Below, in pieces: positions 25,960 to 38,241 of a DNA stretch of 64,000 nucleotides. Location: the NCBI GenBank assembly GCA_016704465.1, contig JADJAD010000004.1, forward strand, positions 1 to 64,000. Reading direction: 5' to 3'. The DNA is from Gemmatimonadota bacterium (GTDB lineage: Bacteria > Gemmatimonadota > Gemmatimonadetes > Gemmatimonadales > Gemmatimonadaceae). The notes below the pieces were generated by a model that was not told the origin of the DNA, made no database searches, and worked only from the letters and a program-made list of their open reading frames with translations. Positions within the stretch are counted from its first letter, which is position 1, and each line of letters begins with the position of its first letter. The position numbers and the translations under genes were made by a program.

Positions 25960-26517
25960 CTAGTACGGCTTCAGCTGCAAGTAGTCCAGCTCGACCGACG
26001 TCGGGCGACCGAACAGGCTGACCATCACCCGCACCTTCCCCTTGTCGGGCATGACTTCCTCGACCGTGCCGCTGAAGTCGGTGAACGGGCCCTCGGTGAT
26101 CGCCACCGCCTGCCCGACGAGGAACGGGATCTCCTCGCGCGGCGCCGTTTCCTCGACCTCCTCAGCGACCCCCAGCAACCGATTGACCTCGTCCTGCCGC
26201 AGCGCCATCGGCTCCTTGGTCGGACCGCCCAATCCGTGCTGCACGAACTTGATGACGCCCTGGATCCCGTTGATGATGTGCGAGGTCTCCTGGTTCCAGA
26301 GCATCTCGGCGAGCACGTAGCCGGGGTACAGCTTGCGCTCGACGACAACCTTCTTGCCGTTCTTGATCTCCACGCTCTGCTGCGTGGGGACCAGGGCCTG
26401 GCGGATCAGGCGCTCTTCGGGCGCACGCGGATCCTGCTCGATCTTGCGCAGAATGAGCGACTTGACCTTGTTCTCGTGTCCGGCTGTCGTCTGGATGGCA
26501 TACCAGCGATGCTCCAC
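25960..26517 (-). CDS. nusG: Transcription termination/antitermination factor NusG
   Basis: NusG binds RNA polymerase and links it to Rho or the ribosome. The 185-residue protein starts MEHRWYAIQTTAGHENKVK, has the NGN-domain segment KLYPGYVLAEM, and ends with the KOW domain (GPFTDFSGTVEEVMPDKGKV). Length and order are normal. It follows secE with a 3-base gap, the classical secE-nusG pair. Confidence 0.97.
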   Translation of the reverse strand: MEHRWYAIQTTAGHENKVKSLILRKIEQDPRAPEERLIRQALVPTQQSVEIKNGKKVVVERKLYPGYVLAEMLWNQETSHIINGIQGVIKFVQHGLGGPTKEPMALRQDEVNRLLGVAEEVEETAPREEIPFLVGQAVAITEGPFTDFSGTVEEVMPDKGKVRVMVSLFGRPTSVELDYLQLKPY

Positions 26518-26520
26518 GCG

Positions 26521-26748
26521 TCAGCCCCCGAAGAACGAAGGGATCCAGCGCACAAGCACCTGCTGCAGGATGACGTCCAGCAAGGCGATGATCGCCCCGA
26601 TGAAGAGGGAGAGCACGATGACGCCGATCGACAGTTGGCGAACCTGCGGCAGATCGGGCCACGTGACCTTCTTCATTTCCGCCGTCACTTCGCGGTAGAA
26701 GACCGCCAGACGCTGCATCCGACTCGCACCAGCAACTTGGGTAGTCAC
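26521..26748 (-). CDS. secE: Preprotein translocase subunit SecE
   Basis: A small membrane subunit that clamps SecY in the translocon. It shows the amphipathic segment FYREVTAEMKKVTWPD followed by one transmembrane helix (IGVIVLSLFIGAIIALLDVIL), as in single-helix SecE. The start is GTG 26748 (MTTQVAGASRMQ), 75 residues, with AAGGAAA upstream inside the end of rpmG. The frame is open further upstream but that part lies inside rpmG and is not SecE-like. Confidence 0.93.
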   Translation of the reverse strand: MTTQVAGASRMQRLAVFYREVTAEMKKVTWPDLPQVRQLSIGVIVLSLFIGAIIALLDVILQQVLVRWIPSFFGG

Positions 26749-26750
26749 GG

Positions 26751-26903
26751 CTACTTGGTTTCCTTGTGCGTCTGATGCTTGTTGCAGCGGGGACAGTACT
26801 TCTTCCACTCGACGCGCTCGGGATGCGTGCGCTTGTTCTTCGTGGTGAAGTAGTTGCGATTCTTACACTCGCCGCAGGCGAGGATGATCTTGTCGCGAGC
26901 CAT
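26751..26903 (-). CDS. rpmG: 50S ribosomal protein L33 (bL33)
   Basis: A 50-residue protein, [19 protein letters not shown] to the end. The four cysteines are arranged CGEC and CPRC, the zinc-binding form of L33. [18 protein letters not shown] is the family C terminus. It is the first protein gene after the tRNA cluster and lies 2 bases before secE, the common rpmG-secE-nusG order. Confidence 0.95.
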   Translation of the reverse strand: MARDKIILACGECKNRNYFTTKNKRTHPERVEWKKYCPRCNKHQTHKETK

Positions 26904-26915
26904 TGCTGGAACTCA

Positions 26916-26955
26916 GAAGACGAGAGGACGAAAAGACGAGAAGACGAGACGACGC
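26916..26955. repeat. Degenerate AAGACGAG repeats upstream of rpmG
   Basis: A purine-rich array of AGAAGACGAG-like units lies between tRNA-Thr and rpmG. It resembles an A-rich, worn form of the GGGAGAC repeats, but the units are irregular. The rest of the gap 26904-27037 shows no other clear feature. Confidence 0.45.
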
Positions 26956-27037
26956 GAGTCGAGCGCCGCGCTGGTGCGGCCCACCGACCCTCATCCTCTC
27001 ATCTGCAGCACAACTCCAACTTGACACTGCCCTACCA

Positions 27038-27110
27038 AGCACGCGATCGGGATTGAACCGATGACCTCATCCTTACCAAGGATGTGCTCTACCAACTGAG
27101 CTACGCGTGC
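27038..27110 (-). tRNA. tRNA-Thr (anticodon GGT)
   Basis: A cloverleaf of 73 nt. The acceptor stem is GCACGCG/CGCGTGC, the D arm GCTC/GAGC, the anticodon stem CATCC/GGATG around TTGGTAA (anticodon GGT), and the T arm ATCGG/CCGAT with loop TTCAATC. The 3' CCA is not encoded. It is the last of four tRNAs in the order Thr-Tyr-Gly-Thr. Confidence 0.96.
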
Positions 27111-27140
27111 AACCGCTTGCAACCGCTTGCAACCGCTTGC
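27111..27140. repeat. Three 10-bp direct repeats between tRNA genes
   Basis: AACCGCTTGC is repeated three times without interruption directly upstream of tRNA-Thr(GGT), followed by a partial TTGC. It lies in the transcribed spacer between tRNA-Gly and tRNA-Thr. Slippage during replication is the likely origin; a role in tRNA processing is not indicated. Confidence 0.85.
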
Positions 27141-27221
27141 TTGCTCCAGCACCGCCCCGGTCACGACCACGCACCGGCCCGGCCATTCCCTGGTCCTGCG
27201 ATGCTGACTGCCTACTCGAAA

Positions 27222-27294
27222 AGCGGGAGACGGGGCTCGAACCCGCGACCTCAAGCTTGGAAGGCTCGCGCTCTACCAACTGAGCTACTCCCGC
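27222..27294 (-). tRNA. tRNA-Gly (anticodon TCC)
   Basis: A 73-nt cloverleaf with acceptor stem GCGGGAG/CTCCCGC, D arm GCTC/GAGC, anticodon stem CGAGC/GCTTG around CTTCCAA (anticodon TCC), and T arm GCGGG/CCCGT with loop TTCGAGC. No CCA is encoded. It is the third tRNA of the cluster. Confidence 0.95.
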
Positions 27295-27350
27295 GTGGTG
27301 CCCTGCCGCCAACCGCCTAACTATCTCCTGCGTCCCGCGATCCTGCCACA

Positions 27351-27433
27351 TGGTGGGGGAAGGATTCGAACCTTCGAAGGCGTAAGCCGGCAGATTTACA
27401 GTCTGCTCCCGTTGGCCACTTGGGTACCCCACC
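27351..27433 (-). tRNA. tRNA-Tyr (anticodon GTA)
   Basis: An 83-nt class II tRNA with acceptor stem GGTGGGG/CCCCACC, anticodon stem GCAGA/TCTGC around CTGTAAA (anticodon GTA), a long variable arm, and T-loop TTCGAATC after GAAGG. No CCA is encoded. It is the second tRNA of the cluster. Confidence 0.96.
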
Positions 27434-27493
27434 GTCTAACACTCCGCAACCGGCCACGTGCCCCCCGACCTCCTGCCGCCTGCCGCCACGACA

Positions 27494-27566
<73 letters not shown>

Positions 27567-27595
27567 GAACGACATCATTTCCGCGCGAGACACGT

Positions 27596-27624
27596 AGGAT
27601 AGTGGGGTCGATAACTCGTGTCAA
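27596..27624 (-). promoter_or_regulatory. Sigma70-type promoter of the tRNA cluster
   Basis: On the - strand TTGACA (27619-27624) and TATCCT (27596-27601) are separated by exactly 17 bases. The tRNA-Thr(TGT) 5' end lies 29 bases after the -10 box. This is the best-formed promoter seen in the window and should drive the four tRNAs and possibly rpmG-secE-nusG. Confidence 0.8.
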
Positions 27625-27800
27625 CTCAAACAGATACACCAAACGGGTCATCCCCCGCAGCAATCGCCGACCCCCTCGATCCGTCGCCTCACGCACCGCT
27701 CGACCCGCCGCGCGACGACCCGACGACCCGCCGACCCACCGCTCCACCCGCCGCACCCATACCGCTTCCGGAGCCCAACGACGCTGGACACCACGCAGAC

Positions 27801-29273
27801 TCAGCGCCACCGCTCGAGCTGCGTTCCGGCCCCCGTGTCCTTCACCACGAATCCGCGCGCCTCGACCTCCGCGCGGATCACATCCGAGGTCGCAAAATCG
27901 CGCGCCGCTCGCGCCGCCAGCCGGTCCTGGAGCCGAGCGACCGCCCACTCCATCTGCGCCACCTCGGCCAAAGCCATCCCGGACAGCGTCTCCAGCGCCG
28001 GATCTACCCGGTCGGGGCCCACGACCACGCGAAGCGCCCTCGGCTGTATGTCGAGGACCGAGTCCATCAAACCGAAGACGCGCCGCGCCTCCAGAAGGCT
28101 GGCCGCATCGCGCCCCTTCTGGTCGAGCTCGGCGTTCGCACGCTGCAGGAACATGAAGAGCGCGGCCACCGCCTCCGGGCCGTTCAGGTCGTCGCGCAGG
28201 GCCGCACGAAACGCCGCTTCCCCGTCCCTGGCTGCCTCGGCCAACTCCGGGGTCCCACCACGCGCGGCCTCGAGCCGGTGGGCCAGCTCGCCCACGCGGC
28301 GCACCGCCTCGAGCGACGCCTCGAGCCCGACGCCCGACAGGTTCATCTGCTTGCGGTAGTGGGTCGAGTAGATGAAGTGGCGAATCGCAGCCGCCGACAC
28401 GCCGCGCTCGCGCAGGTCCTTCACGGTCGTGATGTTCCCCAGGCGCTTGGACATCTTCGTCCCGTCGATCTGCAGGAATTCCCCGTGACACCAGAAGCGG
28501 GAGAAGATCTTCCCGGTCGCCGCCTCGGACTGAGCGATCTCGTCCTCATGGTGCGGGAAGACCAGGTCGATCCCGCCGCAATGGATGTCGAGGGTCTCAC
28601 CGAGGTACTTCATGGCCATCGCCGAGCACTCGAGGTGCCAGCCCGGGCGTCCCCGGCCGAAGGGAGCGTCCCAAACGGCGCCCGTGGCCTCATCCTCGGG
28701 CTTGGCCGCCTTCCAGAGCGCGAAGTCCTGGGCGTTCTCCTTCGTATAGTCGTCCTGCGCGACGCGCGCCCCCTGCTTCACTTCGCGCGTGTCGAGTCGC
28801 GACAGCTTGCCGTATCCCGGAAAGCGGTCGATGGCGAAGTAGACCGAGCCATCCTCGGCCTTGTAGGCCACGCCCTTCTCGAGCAGGCGTTCGACCAGGG
28901 CGATCATCTCGGGGATGTGGGTCGTGGCCTTCGGGTACTGCTCGGCATCCTGGATGCGCAGGTACCGCCGGTCCGCGTGGAAGACCTCGGTCACCGGCTC
29001 CGTCACCTCGTAGATCGACCTCCCCGTGTCGTGGGCGCGCTTGATGATCTTGTCGTCGACGTCGGTCAGGTTCTGCACCTGCACGACCTGCCACCCCTCG
29101 AGCAGCAGGGCGCGGCGCAGCAGGTCGTTGAACAGGAAGGTGCGAAAATTTCCGACGTGGGCCGGGTCGTAGACCGTCGGGCCGCACGAATAGATCCGCA
29201 CCGTCTCACCATCGCCGGGCGTGAACGGTTCGACGGTGCGCGAGAGCGTGTTGTACAGTCGGAAGTCGGACAT
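27801..29273 (-). CDS. cysS: Cysteinyl-tRNA synthetase
   Basis: A class I synthetase charging tRNA-Cys, 490 residues. It starts [17 protein letters not shown]. Zinc and active-site features are YSCGPTVYD, the HIGH-equivalent [32 protein letters not shown] and KMSKRLGN. The C-terminal tRNA-binding helical part is complete. The 227-bp space to the tRNA promoter contains GACCCGCCG-type imperfect repeats near 27711-27760 but no gene. Confidence 0.97.
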   Translation of the reverse strand: MSDFRLYNTLSRTVEPFTPGDGETVRIYSCGPTVYDPAHVGNFRTFLFNDLLRRALLLEGWQVVQVQNLTDVDDKIIKRAHDTGRSIYEVTEPVTEVFHADRRYLRIQDAEQYPKATTHIPEMIALVERLLEKGVAYKAEDGSVYFAIDRFPGYGKLSRLDTREVKQGARVAQDDYTKENAQDFALWKAAKPEDEATGAVWDAPFGRGRPGWHLECSAMAMKYLGETLDIHCGGIDLVFPHHEDEIAQSEAATGKIFSRFWCHGEFLQIDGTKMSKRLGNITTVKDLRERGVSAAAIRHFIYSTHYRKQMNLSGVGLEASLEAVRRVGELAHRLEAARGGTPELAEAARDGEAAFRAALRDDLNGPEAVAALFMFLQRANAELDQKGRDAASLLEARRVFGLMDSVLDIQPRALRVVVGPDRVDPALETLSGMALAEVAQMEWAVARLQDRLAARAARDFATSDVIRAEVEARGFVVKDTGAGTQLERWR

Positions 29274-29366
29274 GCGAGGGGAGCGGGACGTCGTGGGGCG
29301 CGCGCAGGAAAGCTAGGAGGTCGCTGGAGCCGAGGAAACCGCTCCCGGAATCGCACTCGCGCGAAC

Positions 29367-29414
29367 GCGGGCTCCGTCGCGGGCTCCGTCGCGGGCTCAG
29401 TCGCGGGCTCAGTC
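29367..29414. repeat. Four 12-bp tandem repeats at the end of the PaaK-like gene
   Basis: The unit GCGGGCTCCGTC occurs twice and GCGGGCTCAGTC twice, head to tail. The array covers the stop codon of the PaaK-like gene (29409-29411), so part of its 3' end may have been duplicated into the spacer. The remaining gap to cysS shows nothing else. Confidence 0.8.
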
Positions 29415-30752
29415 GCGCGGACGCCGGTCGACGACGCGGTTCAGCTTTCCGCCTTCCGAGCGCGGCGCCTCGCCCGGCGCCAGCAGGCGCACGGCCATCG
29501 AGACGCCGATCGTGTCGCGCAGGCCCCCGGAGATGCGCGCGCGCAGCTGCTCGAGCCGGCGGTCGGCGGCCACCACGTCTTCGGAGAGCACCTCGATACC
29601 GACCTCGCGCGCATACGCTTCCGTCACCTCGGACTCCACGCGCAGCTCGTCCATCGTCCCGGTGCGCGACACGACCAGCCGGTAGTGCGGCGCCAGTTCC
29701 GGGACGCGCGCCAGCACCGACTCGACCTGACTCGGGTAGACGTTGACGCCGCGAATGATCAGCATGTCGTCGGTGCGCCCCTTGATCAGGCGCATGCGCA
29801 CGAGTGTGCGCCCGCAGGCACACGCGCCGCGCGCCAGGCTGGTGATGTCGCCGGTCCAGTACCGCAGCAGGGGGAGCGCCTCCTTCGTCAGGGTCGTCAG
29901 GACGAGGACGCCCTCCTGGCCATCGGCCACGGGGGCGGCCGTCTCCGGGTCGAGGATCTCGGGATAGAAGTGATCCTCCATGACGTGCGAACCGTCGCGC
30001 GCCTCCACGCACTCGTTCGACACGCCGGGCCCGATGATCTCCGACAGCCCGTAGATGTTGGTGCTGCGCACGCCTAACGCGGCATCCACCTGGCGCCGCA
30101 TCCCCTCGGTCCACGGCTCAGCGCCCAGCAGGGCGTATTGGAGCGAGATGTCGTCCGGAGCAATGCCGCGGCGCCGGAACTCGGCGGCGAGCGTGAGGGC
30201 GTAGCTCGGGGTGCAGGTGATGACGTGCGGACGGAAGTCCTGGATGAGGGTCAGCTGCCGGTCGGTCATCCCGCCGCTGACCGGGACGACCGCCATTCCC
30301 AACCGCTCCCCGCCATAGTGGATTCCGAGCCCCCCGGTGAACAGGCCGTAACCGTACGCGTTATGCAGCAGCATGCCCGGGGTCGCACCGGCCATGGCGA
30401 GCGCACGCGCATTGACCTGCGCGAAGAGGGCGACGTCATTCGCGGTGTAGGCCACGACGGTCGCCTTGCCGGTCGTACCGGAGGAGGCGTGGACCCGCCG
30501 CAGGTCGGCCTGCGGCACCGCAAGCAGGCCGAACGGGTAGTGATCGCGCAGGTCAGACTTGCGGGTGATCGGGAGGCGGGTGATGTCGTCGATCGACCGC
30601 ACGGCATCGGGAGAAATGCCGGCCGCCGAGAGCCGGTCGCGATACATGGGGACGCGCGCGGCGACGTAGGCGACGAGGTCGCGCAATCGTCCCGACTGCA
30701 GCGCCCGCATGCGGTCGGGGGGAAGCGTCTCGAATTCCGGTTCGAAGATCAC
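29409..30752 (-). CDS. PaaK-type phenylacetate-CoA ligase / acyl-adenylate enzyme
   Basis: A 447-residue enzyme of the ANL superfamily. It matches PaaK in length and motifs: the P-loop-like HASSGTTGKAT, LHNAYGYGLFTGGLG, the YGLSEIIGPGV adenylation motif, and YWTGDITSL plus GRTDDMLIIRGVNVYPSQVE in the C-terminal hinge. It should convert an aromatic or related carboxylate to its CoA thioester with ATP. No other phenylacetate genes are nearby, so the substrate is open. The next gene on this strand is cysS, with an unrelated function. Confidence 0.88.
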   Translation of the reverse strand: MIFEPEFETLPPDRMRALQSGRLRDLVAYVAARVPMYRDRLSAAGISPDAVRSIDDITRLPITRKSDLRDHYPFGLLAVPQADLRRVHASSGTTGKATVVAYTANDVALFAQVNARALAMAGATPGMLLHNAYGYGLFTGGLGIHYGGERLGMAVVPVSGGMTDRQLTLIQDFRPHVITCTPSYALTLAAEFRRRGIAPDDISLQYALLGAEPWTEGMRRQVDAALGVRSTNIYGLSEIIGPGVSNECVEARDGSHVMEDHFYPEILDPETAAPVADGQEGVLVLTTLTKEALPLLRYWTGDITSLARGACACGRTLVRMRLIKGRTDDMLIIRGVNVYPSQVESVLARVPELAPHYRLVVSRTGTMDELRVESEVTEAYAREVGIEVLSEDVVAADRRLEQLRARISGGLRDTIGVSMAVRLLAPGEAPRSEGGKLNRVVDRRPRD

Positions 30753-30788
30753 GGGTCGCGGACAGGGGCGTGAGGGAACCGGGCGGTG

Positions 30789-31982
30789 TCAGGCCGTGCG
30801 GCGCCCGCCCGACAGGCGCAACACATCGAGCGGCGGGTCGGCCGTGACGATCACGCCGCCGTCCGGCGCCGGCACCCGTAGCACGAGCACGCGCTCGCGT
30901 CCGGTACGCTGCGTGCCCTGCGTTCCGTACACCCGGTTGATCAGGACGCGCCGAACGAGCACGATGATCACGGCGAGCAGCGGCACGGCCACCGGCAGCG
31001 CGAGCGGCCCAAGCAATCGTCCGACGACCAGCACCGCCATGATGCTCAGCACCGGCGGCATCTCGACCTGTTTCGCGGTGATGATCGGGATGACGACGTT
31101 GGCCTCGAGGATGTGGATCACGAAGCCGAGGATCATCACGAGCAGGGCGTGCACACCGGGCGAGAGCCCGAAGACGCCGCCCCCCCCGAGCACGAAGAGC
31201 GCCGGGAGGATGGACGAGATGAGCGTCCCGAAGAACGGGATGATCGCCACGGCGCCGGTGAAGACGCCGAACGTGAGCCAGTAGGGCACGTCGAGCAGGT
31301 AGAGCCCGGCCGCCGTGAGTATGGCGAGCACGGTCATGGCCAGCAGCTGACCGACGATCCACGCGCGCAGCGTGTTGGCGATATCGCGCAGCGTGTCGCG
31401 CACGAGGTCGCGCCGCGCCGGTGGGAAGAGGGCGATGAGCCACTCGCGATACGTCCCCGGATGCAGGGCGAGGAAGATCGCCATGACCAGGACGGAGACA
31501 ATGCTGACGACCGCGTGGCCGACCCCAACGACCTGCGGCAGGATGCCGGCGACTGCCTCCTCCGCCTGGGTCACGAGACCGCTGAGCAGGCGCTCCGACT
31601 CCGCAGCCCACAGTTCCTGGACGCGCGGATAGCGCAGCAGGACGCGCTGCGCCCCGGCCTGCCACGCGCTCACGTACGTGGGCAGGTTGCGGATCAGTTG
31701 CTGCGTCTGCCCCACCACCGGCGGGACGAGGAGCGTGATGAGGCCGGCCACACTGGCGAGTGTCCCGAGTACGCTGGCGGCGAAGGCGACCGCGGGCGGG
31801 AGCCGCAGTCGCTGCACCAGCGCATCGCGCACCGCTCCCAGGAAGAGCGAGAAGACGACCGCGACGAACAACAGGAGGAAGATGTCGGCAGCCCGGAACA
31901 GGAGGGCCAGCAACAGGACGGTCGCGACCGTCGATGCGAGGACGGGCGCGACCTTGAATGGTGTCGACGTCGCGGTCGTCAT
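30789..31982 (-). CDS. AI-2E family (PerM-type) membrane transporter
   Basis: A 397-residue inner-membrane protein with about eight hydrophobic segments. The AI-2E/PerM pattern is seen in LLVPPVVGQTQQLIRNLP near the middle of the N-terminal half and in FFGTLISSILPALFVL and LEANVVIPIITAKQVEMPPVLSI later. Family members export diverse small molecules or ions; the substrate cannot be read from sequence. A soluble tail of about 50 residues follows the last helix. It lies between the PaaK-like gene and pspA on the same strand. Confidence 0.85.
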   Translation of the reverse strand: MTTATSTPFKVAPVLASTVATVLLLALLFRAADIFLLLFVAVVFSLFLGAVRDALVQRLRLPPAVAFAASVLGTLASVAGLITLLVPPVVGQTQQLIRNLPTYVSAWQAGAQRVLLRYPRVQELWAAESERLLSGLVTQAEEAVAGILPQVVGVGHAVVSIVSVLVMAIFLALHPGTYREWLIALFPPARRDLVRDTLRDIANTLRAWIVGQLLAMTVLAILTAAGLYLLDVPYWLTFGVFTGAVAIIPFFGTLISSILPALFVLGGGGVFGLSPGVHALLVMILGFVIHILEANVVIPIITAKQVEMPPVLSIMAVLVVGRLLGPLALPVAVPLLAVIIVLVRRVLINRVYGTQGTQRTGRERVLVLRVPAPDGGVIVTADPPLDVLRLSGGRRTA

Positions 31983-32023
31983 CCGCGCGTCATCCGAGCG
32001 TCATTCCGCGCGTCACCCGCGCG

Positions 32024-32812
32024 TCATCCGTTGGCCTTCTCGTCGTGCTCCTCGATCTCGGCCTGCACCGTTTCCTCGTCCACGGCACGGCCGGCCCCCA
32101 GCTGCCGCTTCTCTGGCGACGACGGCGGCGCGATCAGTCCCATCTTCTGCTTCAGGGCGAGCAGCTGCGCATCGGCCCCGGCGCCACCGGACGACTTCTC
32201 CAGCAGCTTGAAGTCGCGCTGGAGGCGGTCGCCTGAAAACTCCTCGTCGATCTCGGTCGAGGCTTTGATCATGCGCTCGTTGCTCTCGATCTTCTCCTCC
32301 ATTCGGGCGAAGGCCTCGAAGGCGGACTTCTCGGAGAGACCGGACATCGTCTCGCTGATGCGCTTCTGGGCCTGCGCGCGACGCTGGCGGGCGAGCAGGA
32401 GGTTCTTCTTGCGCTTGGCCTCCTCGATCTTGTCGTTGAGGTCGCGCAGGCTGCTCTTGAGCTTCTCGGTCTCCGCCTGGTGCGACTGCCACGTGACCTC
32501 GAGCTGCTGGGCGTGGGAGTAGTGCTCGCCCTGCCGCACGAGCGCCTGCTTGGCCAGGTCGTCGCGCCCTTCCTTGATGGCGAGCATCGCCTTGTTCTCC
32601 CAGTCCTGCGACTGCTTGTACTCCGACTCGAACTGGTCGTGCAGGCGCTTCTCATCGGCGATGGCTGCGGCAACCTGCTGCTTGGCCTTCACCAGCTGGT
32701 CACGCATGTCGACGATGATCTGGTTCAGCATCTTCTCCGGATTTTCGGCGGAGGAGATCAGATCATTGATGTTGGACTTGATGAGTGAGGCGAAACGGTC
32801 AAAGATCCCCAT
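32024..32812 (-). CDS. pspA: PspA/IM30 family membrane-stress protein
   Basis: A 262-residue, almost wholly helical protein. It starts MGIFDRFASLIKSNINDLI, with the typical amphipathic N-terminal membrane-binding helix and the ENPEKMLNQ motif. Long coiled-coil helices rich in Lys, Glu, Gln and Arg follow. PspA proteins are ESCRT-III relatives that assemble on and repair the inner membrane. The tail after residue 215 is low-complexity and acidic. It follows the YbjN-like gene after only 2 bases, so these two form a pair. Confidence 0.92.
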   Translation of the reverse strand: MGIFDRFASLIKSNINDLISSAENPEKMLNQIIVDMRDQLVKAKQQVAAAIADEKRLHDQFESEYKQSQDWENKAMLAIKEGRDDLAKQALVRQGEHYSHAQQLEVTWQSHQAETEKLKSSLRDLNDKIEEAKRKKNLLLARQRRAQAQKRISETMSGLSEKSAFEAFARMEEKIESNERMIKASTEIDEEFSGDRLQRDFKLLEKSSGGAGADAQLLALKQKMGLIAPPSSPEKRQLGAGRAVDEETVQAEIEEHDEKANG

Positions 32813-32814
32813 GC

Positions 32815-33219
32815 TCAGGCTTCCTCGCGGTATGACGCCAGTTCGCGCATGTGCGTGGCGAGCGCCAGCGTCATGCTCTCATAGCTCACCTGGAACTCCT
32901 CGTAGTCGAGGTGTGACAGCTCCAGGGCCTCGGTCAGGACGATGGCGCCGTCGCTGATGCCGTAGGAGCCGTGCACGAGGTCACTCGCATTGAGCTCCAG
33001 CAGGCGCCGATTGAGGCGGCTGTTCGCGGCGTCGTCCGTGGGGACGTTCATCACCTTGAGCCGCAACAGGACGACAGGCGGGTTGTAGTGGACCACGACG
33101 TCGGCTTCCATCATGCCGCTGGGACGCACGCGCCAGAGCCCGGGTTCCAATTCTTCGTAGGTAGCGCCTTCGGCCGACACGCGGTCGAGGAAGCTTTCGA
33201 TGTCATCGCGACTGACCAT
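32815..33219 (-). CDS. YbjN / chaperone-fold small protein next to pspA
   Basis: A 134-residue protein beginning MVSRDDIESFLDRVSAEG. The alpha-beta pattern with GLWRVRPSG, VVVHYNPPVVLLRLKVMNVP and a central LNRRLLELNASDLVHGSYGI matches the YbjN / type III chaperone-like fold. Such proteins bind other proteins, and the function is not settled. Tight linkage to pspA suggests a role in the same membrane-stress response. This family call is by pattern only. Confidence 0.65.
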   Translation of the reverse strand: MVSRDDIESFLDRVSAEGATYEELEPGLWRVRPSGMMEADVVVHYNPPVVLLRLKVMNVPTDDAANSRLNRRLLELNASDLVHGSYGISDGAIVLTEALELSHLDYEEFQVSYESMTLALATHMRELASYREEA

Positions 33220-33365
33220 GAGCACCCTGTGTGAGAGGTCGTGACGAACCGTACGGCCGAGCGCGTCGCTGGGTTTCCACGCCGCGAGAAGTTGGCGCCG
33301 CGTCGGGGCGCGCCTCGCGTCGGGAAACTACCGTCCGTGGAGAGGGGGAGCAAAGCCTTGGGCAA

Positions 33366-34250
33366 TCAGGCGTCGCTGCGCTTGATCTGGACCAGCCGCT
33401 CGCGGGCGAGGCGCCGACCGGTGGGGGTCGCGGCGAGTCCGCCACCGGCGGTCTCCCGATAGCGGACGTCCATGGCTCGCCCGATCTCGCCCATGGTATC
33501 GATCACCTCGTCGGCCGGAATGGCGAAGGTGATCCCGGCCATGGCCATCTCGATGGCGGCGAGGGCGATCGCGGCCCCCGTGGCGTTGCGGAAGACACAT
33601 GGGAGCTCGACCAGGCCGCCTAACGGATCGCAGACGAGCCCCAGCGTACCCTGCTGGGCGAGTGCGACCGCGTGCCCGGCCTGGGTGGGTGAGCCGCCGA
33701 GCATCTCGGTGGCGGCGCCGGCGGCCATGCCGGCGGCGGCGCCGGTCTCGGCCTGGCAGCCGCCCTCAGCCCCTGAGAGCGAGGCACGCTCGGCGACCAC
33801 GGCGCCGATCAGCCCAGCCGTAGCGAGGGCATCGATAATTGCATCGTCGCCGATGCCCTGGGCGTCGGCCAGGCCGAGCAGGACGGCGGGGAGGACGCCG
33901 GCACCACCTGCGGTCGGCGCCGCGACGATGACGCCCATGGCGGCGTTGACTTCCTGCACGGCGAGGGCGCGCGACAGCACGTCGCGGAACGGGGTGCCGG
34001 CGAGCGGGCCTGCGGGACCGTGGAGCAGCTTGGCGGCATCACCGCCGACGAGGCCCGATGCCGATCGCATGTCGCCGGTCAGCCCCTGGCGAACGGCGCC
34101 CCGCATCACGGCCAGTGCGCGCCCCAGGGCCTCGCGGATCTCGGCCACCGGGCGCCCCTGGTCGCGCGATTCCGCGGCGAGGGCGACGTGGGCGAGCGTG
34201 GTGCCGCCGGCTTCGGCGTCACGGATGGCGTCGGCTAGTGCGCGATACAT
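33366..34250 (-). CDS. sdaAA: L-serine dehydratase, iron-sulfur alpha subunit
   Basis: The alpha half of the oxygen-sensitive L-serine deaminase (serine to pyruvate and ammonia), 294 residues. The three cluster-binding cysteines are found in EGGCQAETG, VCDPLGG and PCVFRNATG. MGVIVAAPTAGGAGVLPA is the typical active-site loop. The start is ATG 34250 (MYRALADAIRDAE). It lies 64 bases downstream of the beta subunit gene. A TTA-Leu codon occurs in CDPLGG, in the GTTAGGC context. Confidence 0.93.
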   Translation of the reverse strand: MYRALADAIRDAEAGGTTLAHVALAAESRDQGRPVAEIREALGRALAVMRGAVRQGLTGDMRSASGLVGGDAAKLLHGPAGPLAGTPFRDVLSRALAVQEVNAAMGVIVAAPTAGGAGVLPAVLLGLADAQGIGDDAIIDALATAGLIGAVVAERASLSGAEGGCQAETGAAAGMAAGAATEMLGGSPTQAGHAVALAQQGTLGLVCDPLGGLVELPCVFRNATGAAIALAAIEMAMAGITFAIPADEVIDTMGEIGRAMDVRYRETAGGGLAATPTGRRLARERLVQIKRSDA

Positions 34251-34314
34251 GCGGTCATCGGTGTGCAGGGGCGAACGGTGTGGCGGCGCGAGCGCGCCTG
34301 CGTGGGGCGTCGGG

Positions 34315-34989
34315 TCATGCGCCGACCTTGTCGAGCCGGTAGGTCCACTTGATCCACGGCAGCGCGCGGATGTCGTCGCGGACCTTCTCCTCCGGCTGCT
34401 CGTCCACCTCGATGACCATGAAGGCGTCGCCCCCGCGTTCCTTTCTCGTCAGGCGCAACGTCGCGATGTTGACGCCATCCTCGGCGAGCAGGCCGGTGAT
34501 GCGTGCGATGGATCCCTTGATGTCCTCGGCCACCAGGACGATGGTGTGGTAGGTCCCGTGCACCTCGACGGGGAAGCCGTCGATCTCCGAGACCAGGATC
34601 CGTCCCGCGCCTAACGATGACCCCACCATGGTGCATTTCCGGGGCCCGCGCTCGAGCGTCATGCGGACCGTGTTGGGGTGGGTCTCGCCCTCCTCGCCGA
34701 GCTTGGTCTTCTCGAAGGTGTAGGCGAGCCCCTCCCGATCCATGATGTCCAGTGCGTCCCGCAGCCGTTCGTCGTCGGGGCGAAAGCCCATCAAGCCGCC
34801 GACGATCGCCTTGTCGGTGCCATGCCCCTCGCCGGTGCGGGCGAACGAACCGTGCAGCTCGATGAGCGCGCGCTCGGGTGTCCCGCCCACGAGCCCGCGT
34901 GCGAGCAGGCCAAGGCGGCACGCCCCCGCCGTGTGACTGGAACTGGGGCCGACCATGACCGGGCCGATGATGTCGAGCAGGGAGACCAT
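34315..34989 (-). CDS. sdaAB: L-serine dehydratase, beta subunit with ACT domain
   Basis: The beta half of the two-part serine dehydratase, 224 residues. The start MVSLLDIIGPVMVGPSSSHTAGACRLG at ATG 34989 carries the GPSSSHTAGA motif of the catalytic interface. The C-terminal 75 residues (VHGTYHTIVLVAEDIKGSIARITGLL) form an ACT domain, expected to sense serine. The frame is open further upstream without homology to the family. It precedes sdaAA; the 148-bp gap to uvrA shows nothing distinctive. Confidence 0.93.
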   Translation of the reverse strand: MVSLLDIIGPVMVGPSSSHTAGACRLGLLARGLVGGTPERALIELHGSFARTGEGHGTDKAIVGGLMGFRPDDERLRDALDIMDREGLAYTFEKTKLGEEGETHPNTVRMTLERGPRKCTMVGSSLGAGRILVSEIDGFPVEVHGTYHTIVLVAEDIKGSIARITGLLAEDGVNIATLRLTRKERGGDAFMVIEVDEQPEEKVRDDIRALPWIKWTYRLDKVGA

Positions 34990-35137
34990 GTGGAGCTGCG
35001 CACCGGGCGTGAGGGGCGACGCCACCGAGCTGGCGACGCGATCGATCGCAATCTCGACACTGGTCAGGAACGGCGCCAGCGGCGGCCCGCCGCGAACGCG
35101 GCGGCTCACGCGGCGAATGACGCGGCGTCCCTCGCGA

Positions 35138-38098
<2,961 letters not shown>

Positions 38099-38241
38099 AG
38101 AACCGAAAATTGGCCGAAGGATGGGGAAGCTTCAAGCCGGAACGCTGGCGGAGTCGTCGTGACCTCGACTAGCTCTCCGCTGTCCCTACCCGGGGGACTG
38201 CGGTCTCCCCGGCCACCGAGTCCCGGACCCGTCCATTTCCC

